64,000 nt of DNA. Origin: Cadophora sp. MPI-SDFR-AT-0126. Taxonomy: Eukaryota; Ascomycota; Leotiomycetes; Helotiales; Ploettnerulaceae. Position numbers and translations under genes: made by a program. Location: NCBI GenBank assembly GCA_020747065.1, contig JAGMVK010000005.1, positions 496,001 to 560,000 of the forward strand, written 5' to 3'. Every line of letters starts with the position of its first letter. Position 1 is the first letter of the stretch. Of this stretch, positions 36,255-47,820 are shown one piece after another. The notes under the pieces are model-generated. The model ran no database searches. It was not told where the DNA came from and was given only the letters and a program-made list of their open reading frames with translations.

Positions 36255-38718
36255 AGGTAGGTCTCGTGGACATGAATGGAACGACCTACGGTGAAGAGCG
36301 GATGTTCACTACCGCTTGATGCAGAGATTTCGGTACTTGAGATTAGCCGGATCTATTGACACGAGAAGGGTTTGCTGTTGAGATAGGGAAATTGATGAGC
36401 TCGAGTGAGTGAGTACATGGTGAGTGGGTAAAGATCGACGATGGGGTCTACTGAATAAGTGCTTTGAAGATCTTGCTGTTGGAGCTTTTGACGTGGTAAA
36501 AGAGAAGTTGTGTGATCAGAGTCCATCTTTTTGATCATCTTTTTGACTTTTGTTCTTTAGCCGCAGAGATTTGTGATGAGTTCCAGAATTTGTCCATATT
36601 TCAGAGCATTCGGTTTCATATTCCCGTTTCTTGCTTCTCTGTCCACATTCCAAGTCTCTCACGGAATTGATTACCCTTTTTATTGCTGTGTTCCCTTTTC
36701 ATACCATACTATGCAAGTGCCACCGTACCAACTCCAAACCAATCTCGTCGGAAGGCAGGCAACATCCACATCAAGAAGAATGAGCTGAAATATATGGATT
36801 TCAAGGTGAGGCGGTGCATGACCTACAGTAGAAAGGTTGTGGCGTGCATGCCGTTCTCGCATTTCGATAAGGCTTTCCCAACGCAAGGCTGCACTAAATC
36901 CAATCTGGGCTTTCTTCGCTCGTCAGTCAGCTGTTGATCGTGCAGTTCAATCCAACAGCAACTGAGAATGACATTTGAATTGAACGAAACGTTGAACGCG
37001 AAGATGCGAACGACAGAAGCTACACACGCGAGCTTGGATGCCAGTCGTGATCAGGTTGAGCGTGAGCATGGTCAGACTCAGCGAGGGCAGGGCCAATGGG
37101 GATTGCCTCTTGTCTCTAGTCGATCGATCTTGTCAATATTTGATTCAATATCATCAGAATAATTGAATACTCATTCGGATACAGCGCCATATGCCTTGAT
37201 GCCCGTGGTTGACGACAGGCTTTCCATTCTCACTTGCGTATCTGCCGTTCACTTCCAATGTCAGGGTCTTATTGCGCAGGGTATTGAGTACAGATGCATA
37301 GTCCGCAGGAATCTGTTGGGGATGTTGCGAATGAGGGTCTCATCTTAAAAGACTCAGACCTGAATATGGTACACGATGATATCCTATCGCGTGAATGATC
37401 AGGGATGAAAGTTAACATGACAAGCGAGACAACCACTTGACTAGCTTCAACCACAGCAGCTACCAATACCATATCTCTGTAGCCACTAGCCGTCGCTGTC
37501 CAACGAGCAGACAACAATTAGACACATGCCTTCCTATCTCTGAACATTTTGTTCTTGAAAGTACTTATCCGTACCGAGGTAAGATCTACGGAGTCACTTT
37601 GCATTCTCCCTATTACCCATTCGCTTACTAGTCACCACCCGCCCCCAAATTCATCTCATGACCTCGAAGGCATCTAGGCTAAAGTACAGCACAGAACATT
37701 ATGCATGCACGTTAATATGAGCTATGAAGTATGGTGGTTTCGTCTGTGTGGAGGGACGAGGTGCAGGCCGGGATCGGTTGCCGGATGCTATTCTTGAGGA
37801 ATGATGTGCTTGCAAAGTTAGGGTACGATGCGGTGCGATGTCGAGCTAAACCTGGGGTACTGCTGGCTTCTCTTCGATGGGGCTGTGATGCTCTGAGCAG
37901 TGGAATAAAAATTGAGAAGAAGTGGCGCATTTCCGTTTCTAGCACACGAGAGCGACGAAGTGATGTGCATACTTGTTTCATATCGCCATCCGACATGAGC
38001 TAAAACCTGAGCATTGTATAGAATATCATGCGATATCTTGAGGTTGCTTCAAGAATTGCATGGTAGCTGCATCTCTTAGCTGCATATATGAGGAGCAAGA
38101 CGACACTGAGGTGGCAACATAAAAGAAGGGGGCAAGCAAGTAGAGGCAGGAAATATATTTCTCCTTCTTGACTTCGGAAGATGGTTACCGGGAAGACGGC
38201 TAATTAAGACTATTTAGATTGCAAGACAAAAGCAGATTGGCATGAACGCTTGAGGAACTGTTGAAAGGACGCAGGTGCAAAGAGTGACTTGGACATGCAC
38301 GAATGTAGGAGAAGTAATCGATGTATTTGGAAGTAATCTCAACATCTCTTGCCATTTTTTACTCTGGACCTTGATACGCTTTCATCAGCACTCCTGTGAC
38401 AATATTCAACACATACTTGAGCTCTGTGGATGGCGAAGAGTACAGAAACAGAATCATGATGACCTCAAAAAACTAAAGAAGAAGGAAGAGAACGGTTGAC
38501 ATGGCAAGTCACATGATTTATGCGCTAAGTATATTGATGCCTTGTCGCCTGAACAAATAATTTGAAAGCTTTTTGAGAACGCGACGAAATCCATCATACG
38601 CGTTCGTGACAGAAGAAGTATACGACGACCATCTCTTTCGTTCCTGAAGCTGCTGAACTGCTCCCAGAAGGTGTTTCGATAATTTTCGCAGTCTGGCAAG
38701 GCAGCTTCTTTATCCAAG

Positions 38719-40580
38719 ATGGCTATGAGTAAGTTCTACCTCCTGTTGACTTGCTGCTTTCATGAGCTAGAGCTAATCTATTGTCTTCTAGATATTGATA
38801 TGTCACAGGGTATGCCGGAACCTCAAGTATAAGTCTTTCGTCTGGTATGCTAATCAGTGTATAGCTTCGGTCGTGAAAGACGAGCAAGGCAGACCGTTCA
38901 TTGTTGTCAGAGAGTAAGGAGTTTCAAAACGGCCAGAAAAATAGCTATTAACCATACTCTAGTCAAGGAAAGAAGAAGAGGGTACACGGGACCGATGCTG
39001 TCAAGTCACATATTATCGCCGCAAGAACAGTAGCAAACATCGTCAAGACCTCCCTCGGCCCTCGCGGCCTCGATAAGATCCTGATTTCGTCCGACGGAGA
39101 TATCACAGTTACGAATGATGGCGCCACCATCCTGAGTCAGATGGAGATCTCAAATCATGTAGCGAAACTTCTGGTCGAGCTCTCGAAATCACAAGACGAC
39201 GAGATCGGAGATGGTACAACAGGTGTGGTGGTTTTGGCCGGTGCGTTATTAGAGCAGGCTGCAGAGCTCATCGACAAGGGAATCCACCCGATCCGGATAG
39301 CAGACGGTTATGACCAGGCTTGTGATATTGCTGTTGCGGAGCTGGACAAGATCGCCGATGTCATTGAGTTCACGAAGACACACAAGGAGAATTTAGTGAA
39401 GGTCGCCAGAACGAGTTTGGGAAGCAAGATTGTGTCGAAAGCGCATGATCAGTTTGCCAACATTGCTGTGGATGCCATTCTCTCTGTTGCGGATTTGGAG
39501 CGCAAAGATGTTGACTTTGATCTGATCAAGGTTGATGGTAAAGTCGGTGGATCGCTGGAGGATTCTCTGTTGGTCCAGGGTGTCATTGTGGACAAGGACT
39601 TCTCTCATCCTCAGATGCCTTCCGAAGTTCACGATGCTAAGATTGCGATTTTGACGTGTGCATTCGAGCCCCCGAAGCCAAAGACGAAGCACAAGTTGGA
39701 CATTACGAGTGTGGAGGAGTTCAAGAAGTTACAGACTTATGAGAAGGACAAGTTTGCGGAGATGGTCCAACAGATCAAGGATACTGGTGCCAACCTTGTT
39801 ATCTGCCAGTGGGGTTTCGATGATGAAGCGAACCACTTGCTGTTACAGAACGAGCTTCCAGCAGTCAGATGGGTTGGAGGACCAGAAATCGAGCTGATCG
39901 CTATTGCTACAAACGGTAGAATAGTACCAAGATTTGAAGATCTCTCGGCGGCAAAGCTTGGAAAGGCAGGAATTGTGCGGGAGATGAGCTTTGGCACAAC
40001 AAGAGAGAAGATGCTGGTGATTGAGGAGTGTGCGAATACCCGGGCTGTCACTGTCTTCGTCCGAGGAAGCAACAAGATGGTAAGTGATGGCCATGCTCTG
40101 GGTAGAATAAGTTGCTGACTTTTATAGATCATCGATGAAGCCAAACGATCACTTCACGATGCCCTCTGCGTTGTACGAAATCTCGTCAGGGACAACCGGG
40201 TCGTATATGGAGGAGGAGCCGCCGAGATTGCCTGTTCCCTCGCCGTTGACGATGCAGCAGTCAAGTCCCCTGGCCTCGAGCAGTACGCCATGCGAGCATT
40301 CGCCGATGCTCTCGACGCCGTACCTATGGCTCTCGCCGAGAACTCCGGCCTCTCACCCATCGAAACCCTGGCCAGCATTAAGAGCAGACAGGTCACCGAG
40401 AAAAACAGCAGACTTGGAGTGGATTGCATGCAAACCGGCAGCAACGACATGCGGGATGCATTCGTCATCGACCCGTTAATCGGGAAGCGACAGCAGCTGA
40501 TGTTGGCGACGCAGCTTTGTCGCATGGTGTTGAAGGTCAATAATGTCATCATAGCTGGGAGTGACGAGAATGAATTCTGA
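38719..40580 (+). CDS. cct5: T-complex protein 1 subunit epsilon (CCT5 chaperonin)
   Basis: Five exons: 38719-38728, 38792-38809, 38865-38913, 38963-40079, 40128-40580; 548 residues, full length for CCT5. The N-terminus [20 protein letters not shown] needs a 10-nt first and an 18-nt second exon, each with consensus donors (GTAAGT, GTATGC) and AG acceptors. Group II chaperonin ATPase motifs are clear: [22 protein letters not shown] and [12 protein letters not shown] (residues 108-119), with [16 protein letters not shown] later. The subunit forms part of the eight-membered TRiC/CCT ring that folds actin, tubulin and WD40 proteins in the cytosol. Epsilon identity rests on [19 protein letters not shown] and the overall match to fungal CCT5. 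The protein ends [14 protein letters not shown]. Confidence 0.96.
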
Positions 40581-42118
40581 GCGAGAGAATAAATGTACCA
40601 TAGACGTCTGCATCTGGCATAGACTAAGGTCATTCATCCAAGGGAGATGTACCTCACATCTCTAATATGATAAAATGATCATATCCCCGTGTTTCTGGGG
40701 GAACATGCTTGTAATCGTGCTCCCTGTTTCATTGCTGTCTGCCATGATTCGTTGTCCTGATATGCATCTTGCTTTGCCCTGAGTATGTTAAATGTTCTTG
40801 TTATGTCCACTTGATCACATCTTTTGTTGCTTTTATTTCCCTGACTGCTCCTAGGTTGTCCAAGATCCGCTCTGGACGAACACGGCAAGTTTTGCGTGTG
40901 CTCGAATGAAGCAGGAAGAGTGGTAGTATCCGTTCAAAATAACATGTATTGTTTCGCTGAGTTTTGCAAGATGCCCTCGTCATGTTGCTGAGCTCTCTAT
41001 CAATTTGTGTCAGATGTTGAAGCCCCTCCTCCAGTGCGGCAGGCGCGCTCGGCGATATCCTTGCCGTTTTCGTACCCTGGTAGGTAACGACGTCGGCTAT
41101 GGCCGATATTCAATGGGCTCCAAATGACCATCCTACTACCGCAGTGCAGTGCCTGTCTAAGTTGCGCTTTTCGGGCTCAGGCAATGCCTCCTGGTTGCGT
41201 TGCGACAGTTGAGAGCGGACAAGAGAGCGCTATCATGCTCCAATCAATTTCGAGCAGAAGTTTTTTTTTGGCCTAAGATGGGCATGCGTGTGATGTTGCC
41301 CAGCAGTAGGATTCCTAAGTTCCTAACATTTCACACGATCGTCAACACAGAAGCTCAATTGTGAAGTCCAGAGCATGGTTCCCCATTGGGATGAATGTAA
41401 ACAAAAAGATCTGCAAGTAGACAGGTCTAGTGTCCCATACTTATGGCTGAGTCATGGCCCTTTACGGTCGTTCCCCCAGCCTCCCGAATTAAAATTCTTG
41501 TGAGTGAACAGCCTTGACATCGGCATCTCTCGCTTAAAGACAACATCACAAAGGAGCAAGGTTACAGAGAAACCTTCCATTCCTATCGTCTGCAGTCTCA
41601 ATAGCTAGCTAGTTCTTATTCGTCATATCTTTGCGCAGAGTTGTGGTGTCACATGCTGCGATCGGACGCAGCTAACAATAGCAAAAACTCTTCTGCTTCT
41701 TTCCTTCCTATTGTCGAGGGAGTTGCGCTAGCAAGCGAAGCGAAGTCGGGCACTCCTTCCCTTCCCTTCCCTTCCCTATATCTTCTCGCAAGCCCGCCAA
41801 CCCTTCACCCCCATCCAAAAAATTTCCTCCATCCGTGATTCAATCAGTCCAATTCTAGTTACAGATATCTTGCATACGCTGCGCCCTACCTTGGATACTT
41901 CCATCCTTCTTTTCACATCTACATTCTTTCGACTCCACTTCCCCTGCAATCAATCAAAAGAGTCTCCAATTGCAAAACATCAAGCTTCGCCGAGTCCTTC
42001 CTCACGAATAAGACACCTACCAATCCTCTACACACCCTCTTCAAGGTATGTTCCCTATCTATCCCCTCGGAGTTCCTACTCACATTTGCAGATCTTCCAC
42101 CTCAATCGAATCTTCGCA
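40581..42118. promoter_or_regulatory. Intergenic region and leader of the CCCH-2EXR gene
   Basis: This 1.5-kb spacer lies between two plus-strand genes. The downstream half has a CCTTCCC-type pyrimidine run at about 41755-41777, common in fungal core promoters, and a 5' leader containing an intron (42046-42091). No supported coding frame was found. Confidence 0.55.
42046..42091 (+). other. Probable 5'-UTR intron of the CCCH-2EXR gene
   Basis: GTATGT at 42046 and TTTGCAG ending at 42091 bound a 46-bp intron 27 bp above the ATG at 42119. Without removal, an upstream frame would run through the start codon. Confidence 0.5.
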
Positions 42119-43992
42119 ATGGACAACTACAAAGTCTCCGAAGTGGCCTGTAAGCCCTGGTGCAACGGAAACAAGTGTCCCCGCGAGAATCGCAATGGTG
42201 GCTGTCCATATGTTCACAATGCGAACGATCGTCGAGATGCTATTGCTGCAAAGCGTGCCGCCCGTGAGGACGCTGAAAAGGCAAAGAAGCTTGCTGCTGA
42301 GCAGACCAAGCACAGGGCCCAGCGAGTCAAGCAACAGAAGGAGTATGACCAGTTGAAGGGCTCCAAGGATACTAAGGGTGTCAACACTCCTAGGGTTGTC
42401 AAGGCTGTCAATTCTGGTGTCATTACTCCGCCAGCTTCCAATGCCGGTGATGTTGTTTCCGACGAGACTGTAAGTGTCTTGGATTTCGGGAACCTTCGCA
42501 ATTTGCTCTTCTCCTTGGACCATACCGCTGACAACTTACACAGGTTGTTCAGAAGACTGCTCGTCCTCTGTCTCCTCCACCATCACCAGTCCATACAAGC
42601 GCTGGAAGTGTCTCCCGAGTAACTCACGCTCACAATAACAATGCCTCTCCCGCGACTATCCGTACCGCCAACGTCTCGGCCGTTAATGTCCCTACCGTCG
42701 CAAAAGGTCTTGCTCCTACCAATCATGTCCGCAAAAACAATGTCAATGCCCGTATCGCCAACAATCCGGTCACTGAAGTCCCTACCGTTGTGAATGGTGC
42801 GTGGCATACCAAGTACACCACAAGCAAGGAGTTATGCAAGAAGTACCTCACCCGCCGTGGCTGTTCATTCCCAAAATGCCGCTATGTTCATGACATGAAC
42901 GCTCGCAGAGAGTACATTGCTGCCCTTGACAAGGCGGCTGCTGAACAAAGGGCTCTCAAGACAATTTCCAAGAAGGCCAACCCTGCTCCTCCAGTCAATG
43001 TCGACATTTCCCGCGACAGGTCTGAGCTCGTTGCTACTTATGCTTCCTCTGCAGCCAATGGCATCGTCGTTGCTCCCAAGCTTATCGAACCGAGACTTCC
43101 AGCTACTTCATCAACGGCGACCTTCTGGGGTACTCAGAGCGGCCTGGCTATCTGGGCTAAGGACAGCTTGCGGGATCGCGCCCAGGTCAAGCTTCTCATT
43201 CCATACCTTGGTCTTGACCAGGTTCCAGCAGAGGTCATGAACAAGGTCAAGAATCCAACCAAACCGGTCGATGGACGTGTCTTCCAACTCTTCACTGCTC
43301 TTCCAGGAGAACTTCAGAATCAGATTTGGGGTTATGCTATCAGCGATGCTCTCCTCGCAGGTCGTCAAGTCCACATTCAACTTCACTCAGATGAGGACTT
43401 AGACAGGATCACGACCAGGACCAGCCCGCCTAGTCTTCTGCACGCCTGTCCGGAGTCTCGCTCACTTGCGAAGTTATCCTACGAGCAAGCATTCCCTCAC
43501 CCAGACTTCGTAAAATACTACTACGTTCCGTTCAATTTTGAGCACGACCGTCTCTACATCCATACTAGAGGTGCCACACAACTTTATAAGCTCGTTGGTT
43601 TGATGGGTGGCAAGAAGACCTGTGCTCGTGTTAAGCACGTCATGGTTTCTCTGAAGGAGTACCTTGGGGATCGCTCGTCCGACAAGAACTACTGGGGTCG
43701 TTACATGTCCTACTTCCGCCATTTGGAGTCCTTGAAGTTGATGGTTGGTAATGGATTTGAAGATCTACACTTCCATAAGAAGAGCTATTGCCAAGGCGCA
43801 ACCTTCACTCTCAAGGAGCACCTCCACAAACGTTTCGGCAAGAATCCTGACAAAACACAACCATCGCCCGCCGATTTAGCTCCAAAGGTCAAGTTCGAGG
43901 TCATTTCTGCTATCGCCGCACATGAACTTTGCATTGACAATCTGTTGTACCAGGGCGAGGGAGGTTGGGGCGCTGAGAAGCGTGGCTGGTAA
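42119..43992 (+). CDS. CCCH zinc-finger protein with C-terminal 2EXR (F-box-like) domain
   Basis: Two exons, 42119-42469 and 42544-43992; 599 residues. The start MDNYKVSEVACKPWCNGNKC leads to a first Cys-rich finger ending CPYVH, then a charged helix (RRDAIAAKRAAREDAEKAKK). The second exon opens VVQKTARPLSPPPSP. A clean CCCH finger follows at LCKKYLTRRGCSFPKCRYVH (C-x8-C-x4-C-x3-H), with MNARREYIAALDKAAAEQRA after it. Each finger is thus followed by a very similar helix, which suggests an internal duplication. The C-terminal half is a 2EXR-type domain: FQLFTALPGELQNQIWGYAI, then RQVHIQ, SLLHACPESRSLAKLSYEQA and VPFNFEHDRLYIH. CCCH fingers usually bind RNA; 2EXR is a fungal domain of unknown role. 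The combined function is not known to me. Confidence 0.82.
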
Positions 43993-44901
43993 TACTCTTC
44001 ATAGTGACAGCCACCCAGGTGTTTGTTGTTGGCCATCTCTTGGACTTCACGCTCGAAGATTGAACTGAGAGGGTTTGCTAAAATGTGGTGGAAATGTGTC
44101 GATTGAGAGTGGCGATTTGGATTTGCTCTTGTTTCTCCTCTCTGGATGGTTTCTCCTTTGAACCTATTCGCTAGATGGAATCCTCGAATGGGGTTTTTGA
44201 TTGACGCTAGTTATAATTCATACATAGCTACACACTCCGCTCTGATGAGTCTGAAGATCGTATCAAAATAGAATGTCTCCCCTCGTAACGACTGATCTTC
44301 CGTTAACTTGACGTGACGATCCTTGTGAGCACCCAAACATTGGCATACCTTCCAAGCGTACGACCGAAAGCTCACGCTATAACACGAAGTAGATGATCCC
44401 GAGGTTCCGGTGCGCTCTCTCCTCGTCCACCCTCTACATCAGGCCAAGAACCATTCTTCTCTGGTCATCCTGTCCACCCATTCTCCCTCTAATCAAATCA
44501 TTCATCGTTCTCCTGTCTCGCGCTGCGCTTACTTTGACTGAAGTCGGACATGGAAAGCCCGATGAGTTTCTCGACCTCCGATTGGTCCCGTTTACTTTTG
44601 ATTCTGATTTGGTTTAGTTTGGTCTTTTGCTAAGTTTGGGGGTTTGGATTTCTGAGTTGAGTTTTGTGTGTGTGTGTGTGTGTGTGTGTCTACACACAGA
44701 TACATAGGTACTGTACATATTCGTACATTACCGTACAAGCAAGTTAAAATCTCATTCCCCCATTTTTGGGAGTTGGGGGGAAAGGGGTTTATATGTCTTA
44801 TTTGTACTGTCTTTCTCTCCCTCCAAACGTCTATTCATGTCTTCTACGACTATTCTTACAGGTACAGTACATACTGCTCGGGTCCCTCAACCCTTCCACT
44901 C
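43993..44901. other. Convergent intergenic region with GT microsatellite
   Basis: The CCCH-2EXR gene and the alpha/beta hydrolase gene converge here over 0.9 kb. The only notable structure is a GT dinucleotide run at about 44664-44689. No supported gene. Confidence 0.55.
44664..44689. repeat. GT dinucleotide microsatellite
   Basis: About 12 tandem GT units followed by CTACACACAG, so the run is flanked by a short complementary CA stretch. It lies in the 3' flanks of two convergent genes. Confidence 0.9.
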
Positions 44902-46734
44902 TCAGGCCAAAAGTTCGTCGAGCCACGTCCCCACAGCTTCTGCTTCTTCGTCTTCGCTTCCACTATCAGAAGAAGAAGAGGAAGAGGAAGAGTTCAACAA
45001 AGCAACGACTCTACAACGAGCTTGACTCGCGGCCTCGGGATCAAGATCCTCGTCCCAGATCTTGCGCTCCGAGAACTCGTGGGTGTAGACGCTGCGGCGG
45101 AGGAGGGTGGCGAGCTGTTGGGCTTGGGTGGCGGGGTTTGGGGGTGGGGTTGGGGTTGATTTGGTGTTTGCTTTGTTGTTTGGAGGTGATGTTGAAGATG
45201 AAGTTGGTTTGGGTTGGGTTTTGGATTTAGTTTTGGGTGAGGATTTGGTTCGCGAGGCGTGGGAGAGGGATTGGGATTGTGAGGGCGTGTACATGAGGAG
45301 CGAGAATGGGATTTTGAGATTTGGTGAGGAGGAAGGTGGGAATTTGAGGTGTGCAGGGCGGGAAGGCGGTGTTATGGAGAGATGAGAGATGCGTCTTGCT
45401 AGGTCGGTTTCTGTGGGTGTTGTCGTGGTCGGCTTTTGTGGATTTGAGGATGGGACGGTTTCTCCTTCTTTTTTTGAAGATGAGGATGAGGGTGAGTTTG
45501 GACTTATGGATCCTGGTGAGAGATTCTCTTCTTCACTGGGCCAGAGATCTTCTGCTTCAGATGGCGACAACGAGGTCGAGTTCGAGGTCGTCGTCGGACT
45601 GTCTATAGAGTCCTGTTCAGTAACCCACGTCTGCGGGACAGCTAATCCAGAAGTCCGGAAAAATAGCGTTGGTGAAGCGAAGGAGTCGAATGCTGATGCT
45701 GGGGAAGCGAAGAGTTGTTTCTTTAGCTCGTGGAGAGTGTGGGAGTCCCATCTCTCTTCTGGACCAATTCTTCCCAACCTCTCCTGCCCATTGACTTCGA
45801 ATTCCGAAGTTGAATCATTCTGAAAAGGGGGTGGTGGAGGAGAAGAGACGATGCCCGTCCAGTCGAAAACAGCGTTCTTGGTGATGAGGCCGATGATCTT
45901 TGTGGGCAGGGAGCGGGATGTGAAGTTCTCTGTCAAGGCGAGGGAGGTGGCTAGGGTGCCGCCGAGAAAGGATCCGTATATCAGAATGGGCCGTTGGATT
46001 GGGAGGGGAGGAATAGGTGCGTAGAGCGATTGTCTGGCGTTATGGCTTGAGTTTGTGGTTGTTGGAGAGGATGTTTGTGGAGAGTAACGGGGAAGGAGGG
46101 TAGAGAGTAGGAATGTATAACCTGCGAGGGTGTCGTGGAGCGGTGTTGGGAAGGGATGGTGTGCGTAAGATGGGTTGTTGGATAGGAGTTTAGGCGAGGA
46201 TGAGGTTGTTGATGGAAAGGGAATGTTCCATCTGTAGTTTATGCTTGCGAGGGTTGTTTTTGGTGTGAATAGGTACGGTGGTATGGCTGGGTGGGTGGAT
46301 CGCAAATGAGCTCCTGTTGGTGGGAGGTGTATTATGAGTGGGTTGGAGTGATTTGTGAGGGCGGAGGGGTTGTAGACCCTTTGTTGATGTTAGTATGCGA
46401 CGAAAAGGGGTAGCGATACAGCCGGAGAGCGCTCACGCGGATGTCACAACACCAGGGTCGTCATTCAACGCAAGAATTTGGTGAAATTGAAAAGAACTCA
46501 CTCTACGGTAATCGATCCTGCAGATCCACATTTCACATCAAACTTTTGGACCTCAAACACTTCACGTGATGGCGTCGTCGAAGTGGACGAGATCTGCCTT
46601 GCGCTGCGTACCGTTTTGACGATCCTTGGCGAGGTCCATGGCCATGTCGATTTGGAGTGAAAAGTGGACGTGCATATCTTCCCGCCTCTCAAAGCCCAGA
46701 ACGATGCCAATCCAGGCGCAGCAATAAGCTGCAT
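44902..46734 (-). CDS. Alpha/beta hydrolase-fold protein with mitochondrial-type leader
   Basis: Two exons, 46502-46734 and 44902-46378; 569 residues. The 123-bp intron completes a Glu codon (SAGSITVE|VYNPSALTNHSN). The first 60 residues are rich in Ser, Thr and Arg and lack acids (MQLIAAPGLASFWALRGGK...), like a mitochondrial presequence; this is a prediction. The fold follows: PLIIHLPPTGAHL, ASINYRWNIPF, FPTPLHDTLAGYTFLLSTLL and ILIYGSFLGGTLATSLALTE. The last matches the nucleophile elbow of fungal hydrolase homologues but reads YGSFLG, not the canonical GxSxG, so catalysis is uncertain. A long Ser/Pro/Lys-rich low-complexity insert precedes the C-terminus, which ends VGTWLDELLA. The substrate is unknown. 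Confidence 0.75.
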
Positions 46735-47128
46735 CTGAAGCTGGCACTGATTCTAGGGAAGGAGGTCCTCCGCCCTTGCAGCAGGCGCACAAGTTCGAAA
46801 GTCAAACAGCGGCAGTCGGTTGAAACAAATGTCAGTCGCTTAGTTCGTTTGGCCGCTGGGCTTGGAGGCTTGGGAGAAGGGCGGTGATGGTGCTGGGATG
46901 CGAATCGATGAACTGCATGTGAAGTTTCTAAATTTCTCCGTGGTCTGTGGGGACGGGACGGAGGACGGGTTCAGGTTCGGGGAGAGAAGGACGTTGACGT
47001 TCGTCCCGGAGAAACTTAGAGATGCGCGATGGATTGATTGAACACGCGGCTTGTGACCGTAAGCCGTGATGACTCGCCTGACTGGTCGGATTTCGCTCGT
47101 ATCGCGTGTCCCTTTAAGTCACCGTTGA

Positions 47129-47156
47129 TGGCTGGCTGGCTGGCTGGCTGGCTGGC
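47129..47156. repeat. TGGC tetranucleotide repeat, 7 copies
   Basis: Seven uninterrupted tandem TGGC units in non-coding DNA, a simple microsatellite. Confidence 0.9.
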
Positions 47157-47439
47157 TAGAGCGATGGGTGCGGGATTTGTTTTGGTTGTTGATCGGGTGT
47201 TCTGCTTTGCTGTGGTGCTCAGGGGAAATGCTCGCTTCAGGGTGTTGAGCGTATTCGATTGTGGGGCCAATGAGAGCGAAGCAGGATGAATGCTTGGCGT
47301 CGTTGAAAAAGCCAATTAAGAGGCGTTCTCTTTGACCACGTTGGCGCAGGGCTGGAGCAGCGAGTGTGACACAAAAATGGATCCAATTTCTATGATATGA
47401 ATGCGTTGCATGGCTTGAGGAGCTCCGTATACTGAATAC

Positions 47440-47608
47440 GAAGTACGAAAGGGGGTTTTCAGTGGGTTTCGTCCACCCCAGGTATTCTGCTATCATTTTT
47501 AAGGTACTTTATGGAGAAGATTCAAGAATTTCAACCGTCTAATTGGAAGAATAACCTTACTGCCTGACAAGGGCAGCGAGACCCACTGAAAACCCCCTTT
47601 CGTACTTC
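47440..47608. mobile_element. MITE-like element with 28-bp perfect terminal inverted repeats
   Basis: The 28 bases at 47440-47467 (starting GAAGTACGAAAGGGGG, ending CAGTGGGT) are the exact reverse complement of 47581-47608. They enclose 113 bp without any coding frame, giving a 169-bp unit. Perfect arms of this length in non-coding DNA point to a non-autonomous DNA transposon or a hairpin-forming element. I do not see a clear target-site duplication; flanks are ACTGAATAC on the left and TGAGTATAT on the right. Copy number in the genome is unknown from this window. Confidence 0.45.
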
Positions 47609-47790
47609 TGAGTATATACGAGTTTAGCTGTTAGCAGTGGTAGGTATTCTCCATGCGCAGCTATGGCAGGTAGTTGGGACAGTAGATGGCTGAAGTCTTG
47701 TTTGTATGTCGGTCTAGTTCATGAAGACCGTTTAAAGGTGGACGTACTTCGTACTTCTTCGTGCAACAGGAAACGTTGATGCGCGATGCA

Positions 47791-47820
47791 GTGCTCCGTA
47801 GTGCTCCGTAGTGCTCCGTA
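47791..47820. repeat. Tandem 10-bp repeat GTGCTCCGTA, three copies
   Basis: Three identical 10-bp units in a row. The CTCCGTA core also occurs near the left arm of the inverted-repeat element at about 47423-47429. Confidence 0.9.

Larger units (their letters stand above)
34256..38718. other. 4.5-kb gene-free divergent interval between sugar permease and CCT5
   Basis: This is the longest gap in the window. It separates two start codons facing apart and holds both promoters. I see several CreA-like motifs at 34462-35248, a GAGGC/GAGAC-type low-complexity run at about 35398-35440, and a pair of inverted CTACGGAGTA motifs at 36175-36254. The many short frames on both strands overlap each other and show no domain or splice-consistent continuation. 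Confidence 0.55.
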
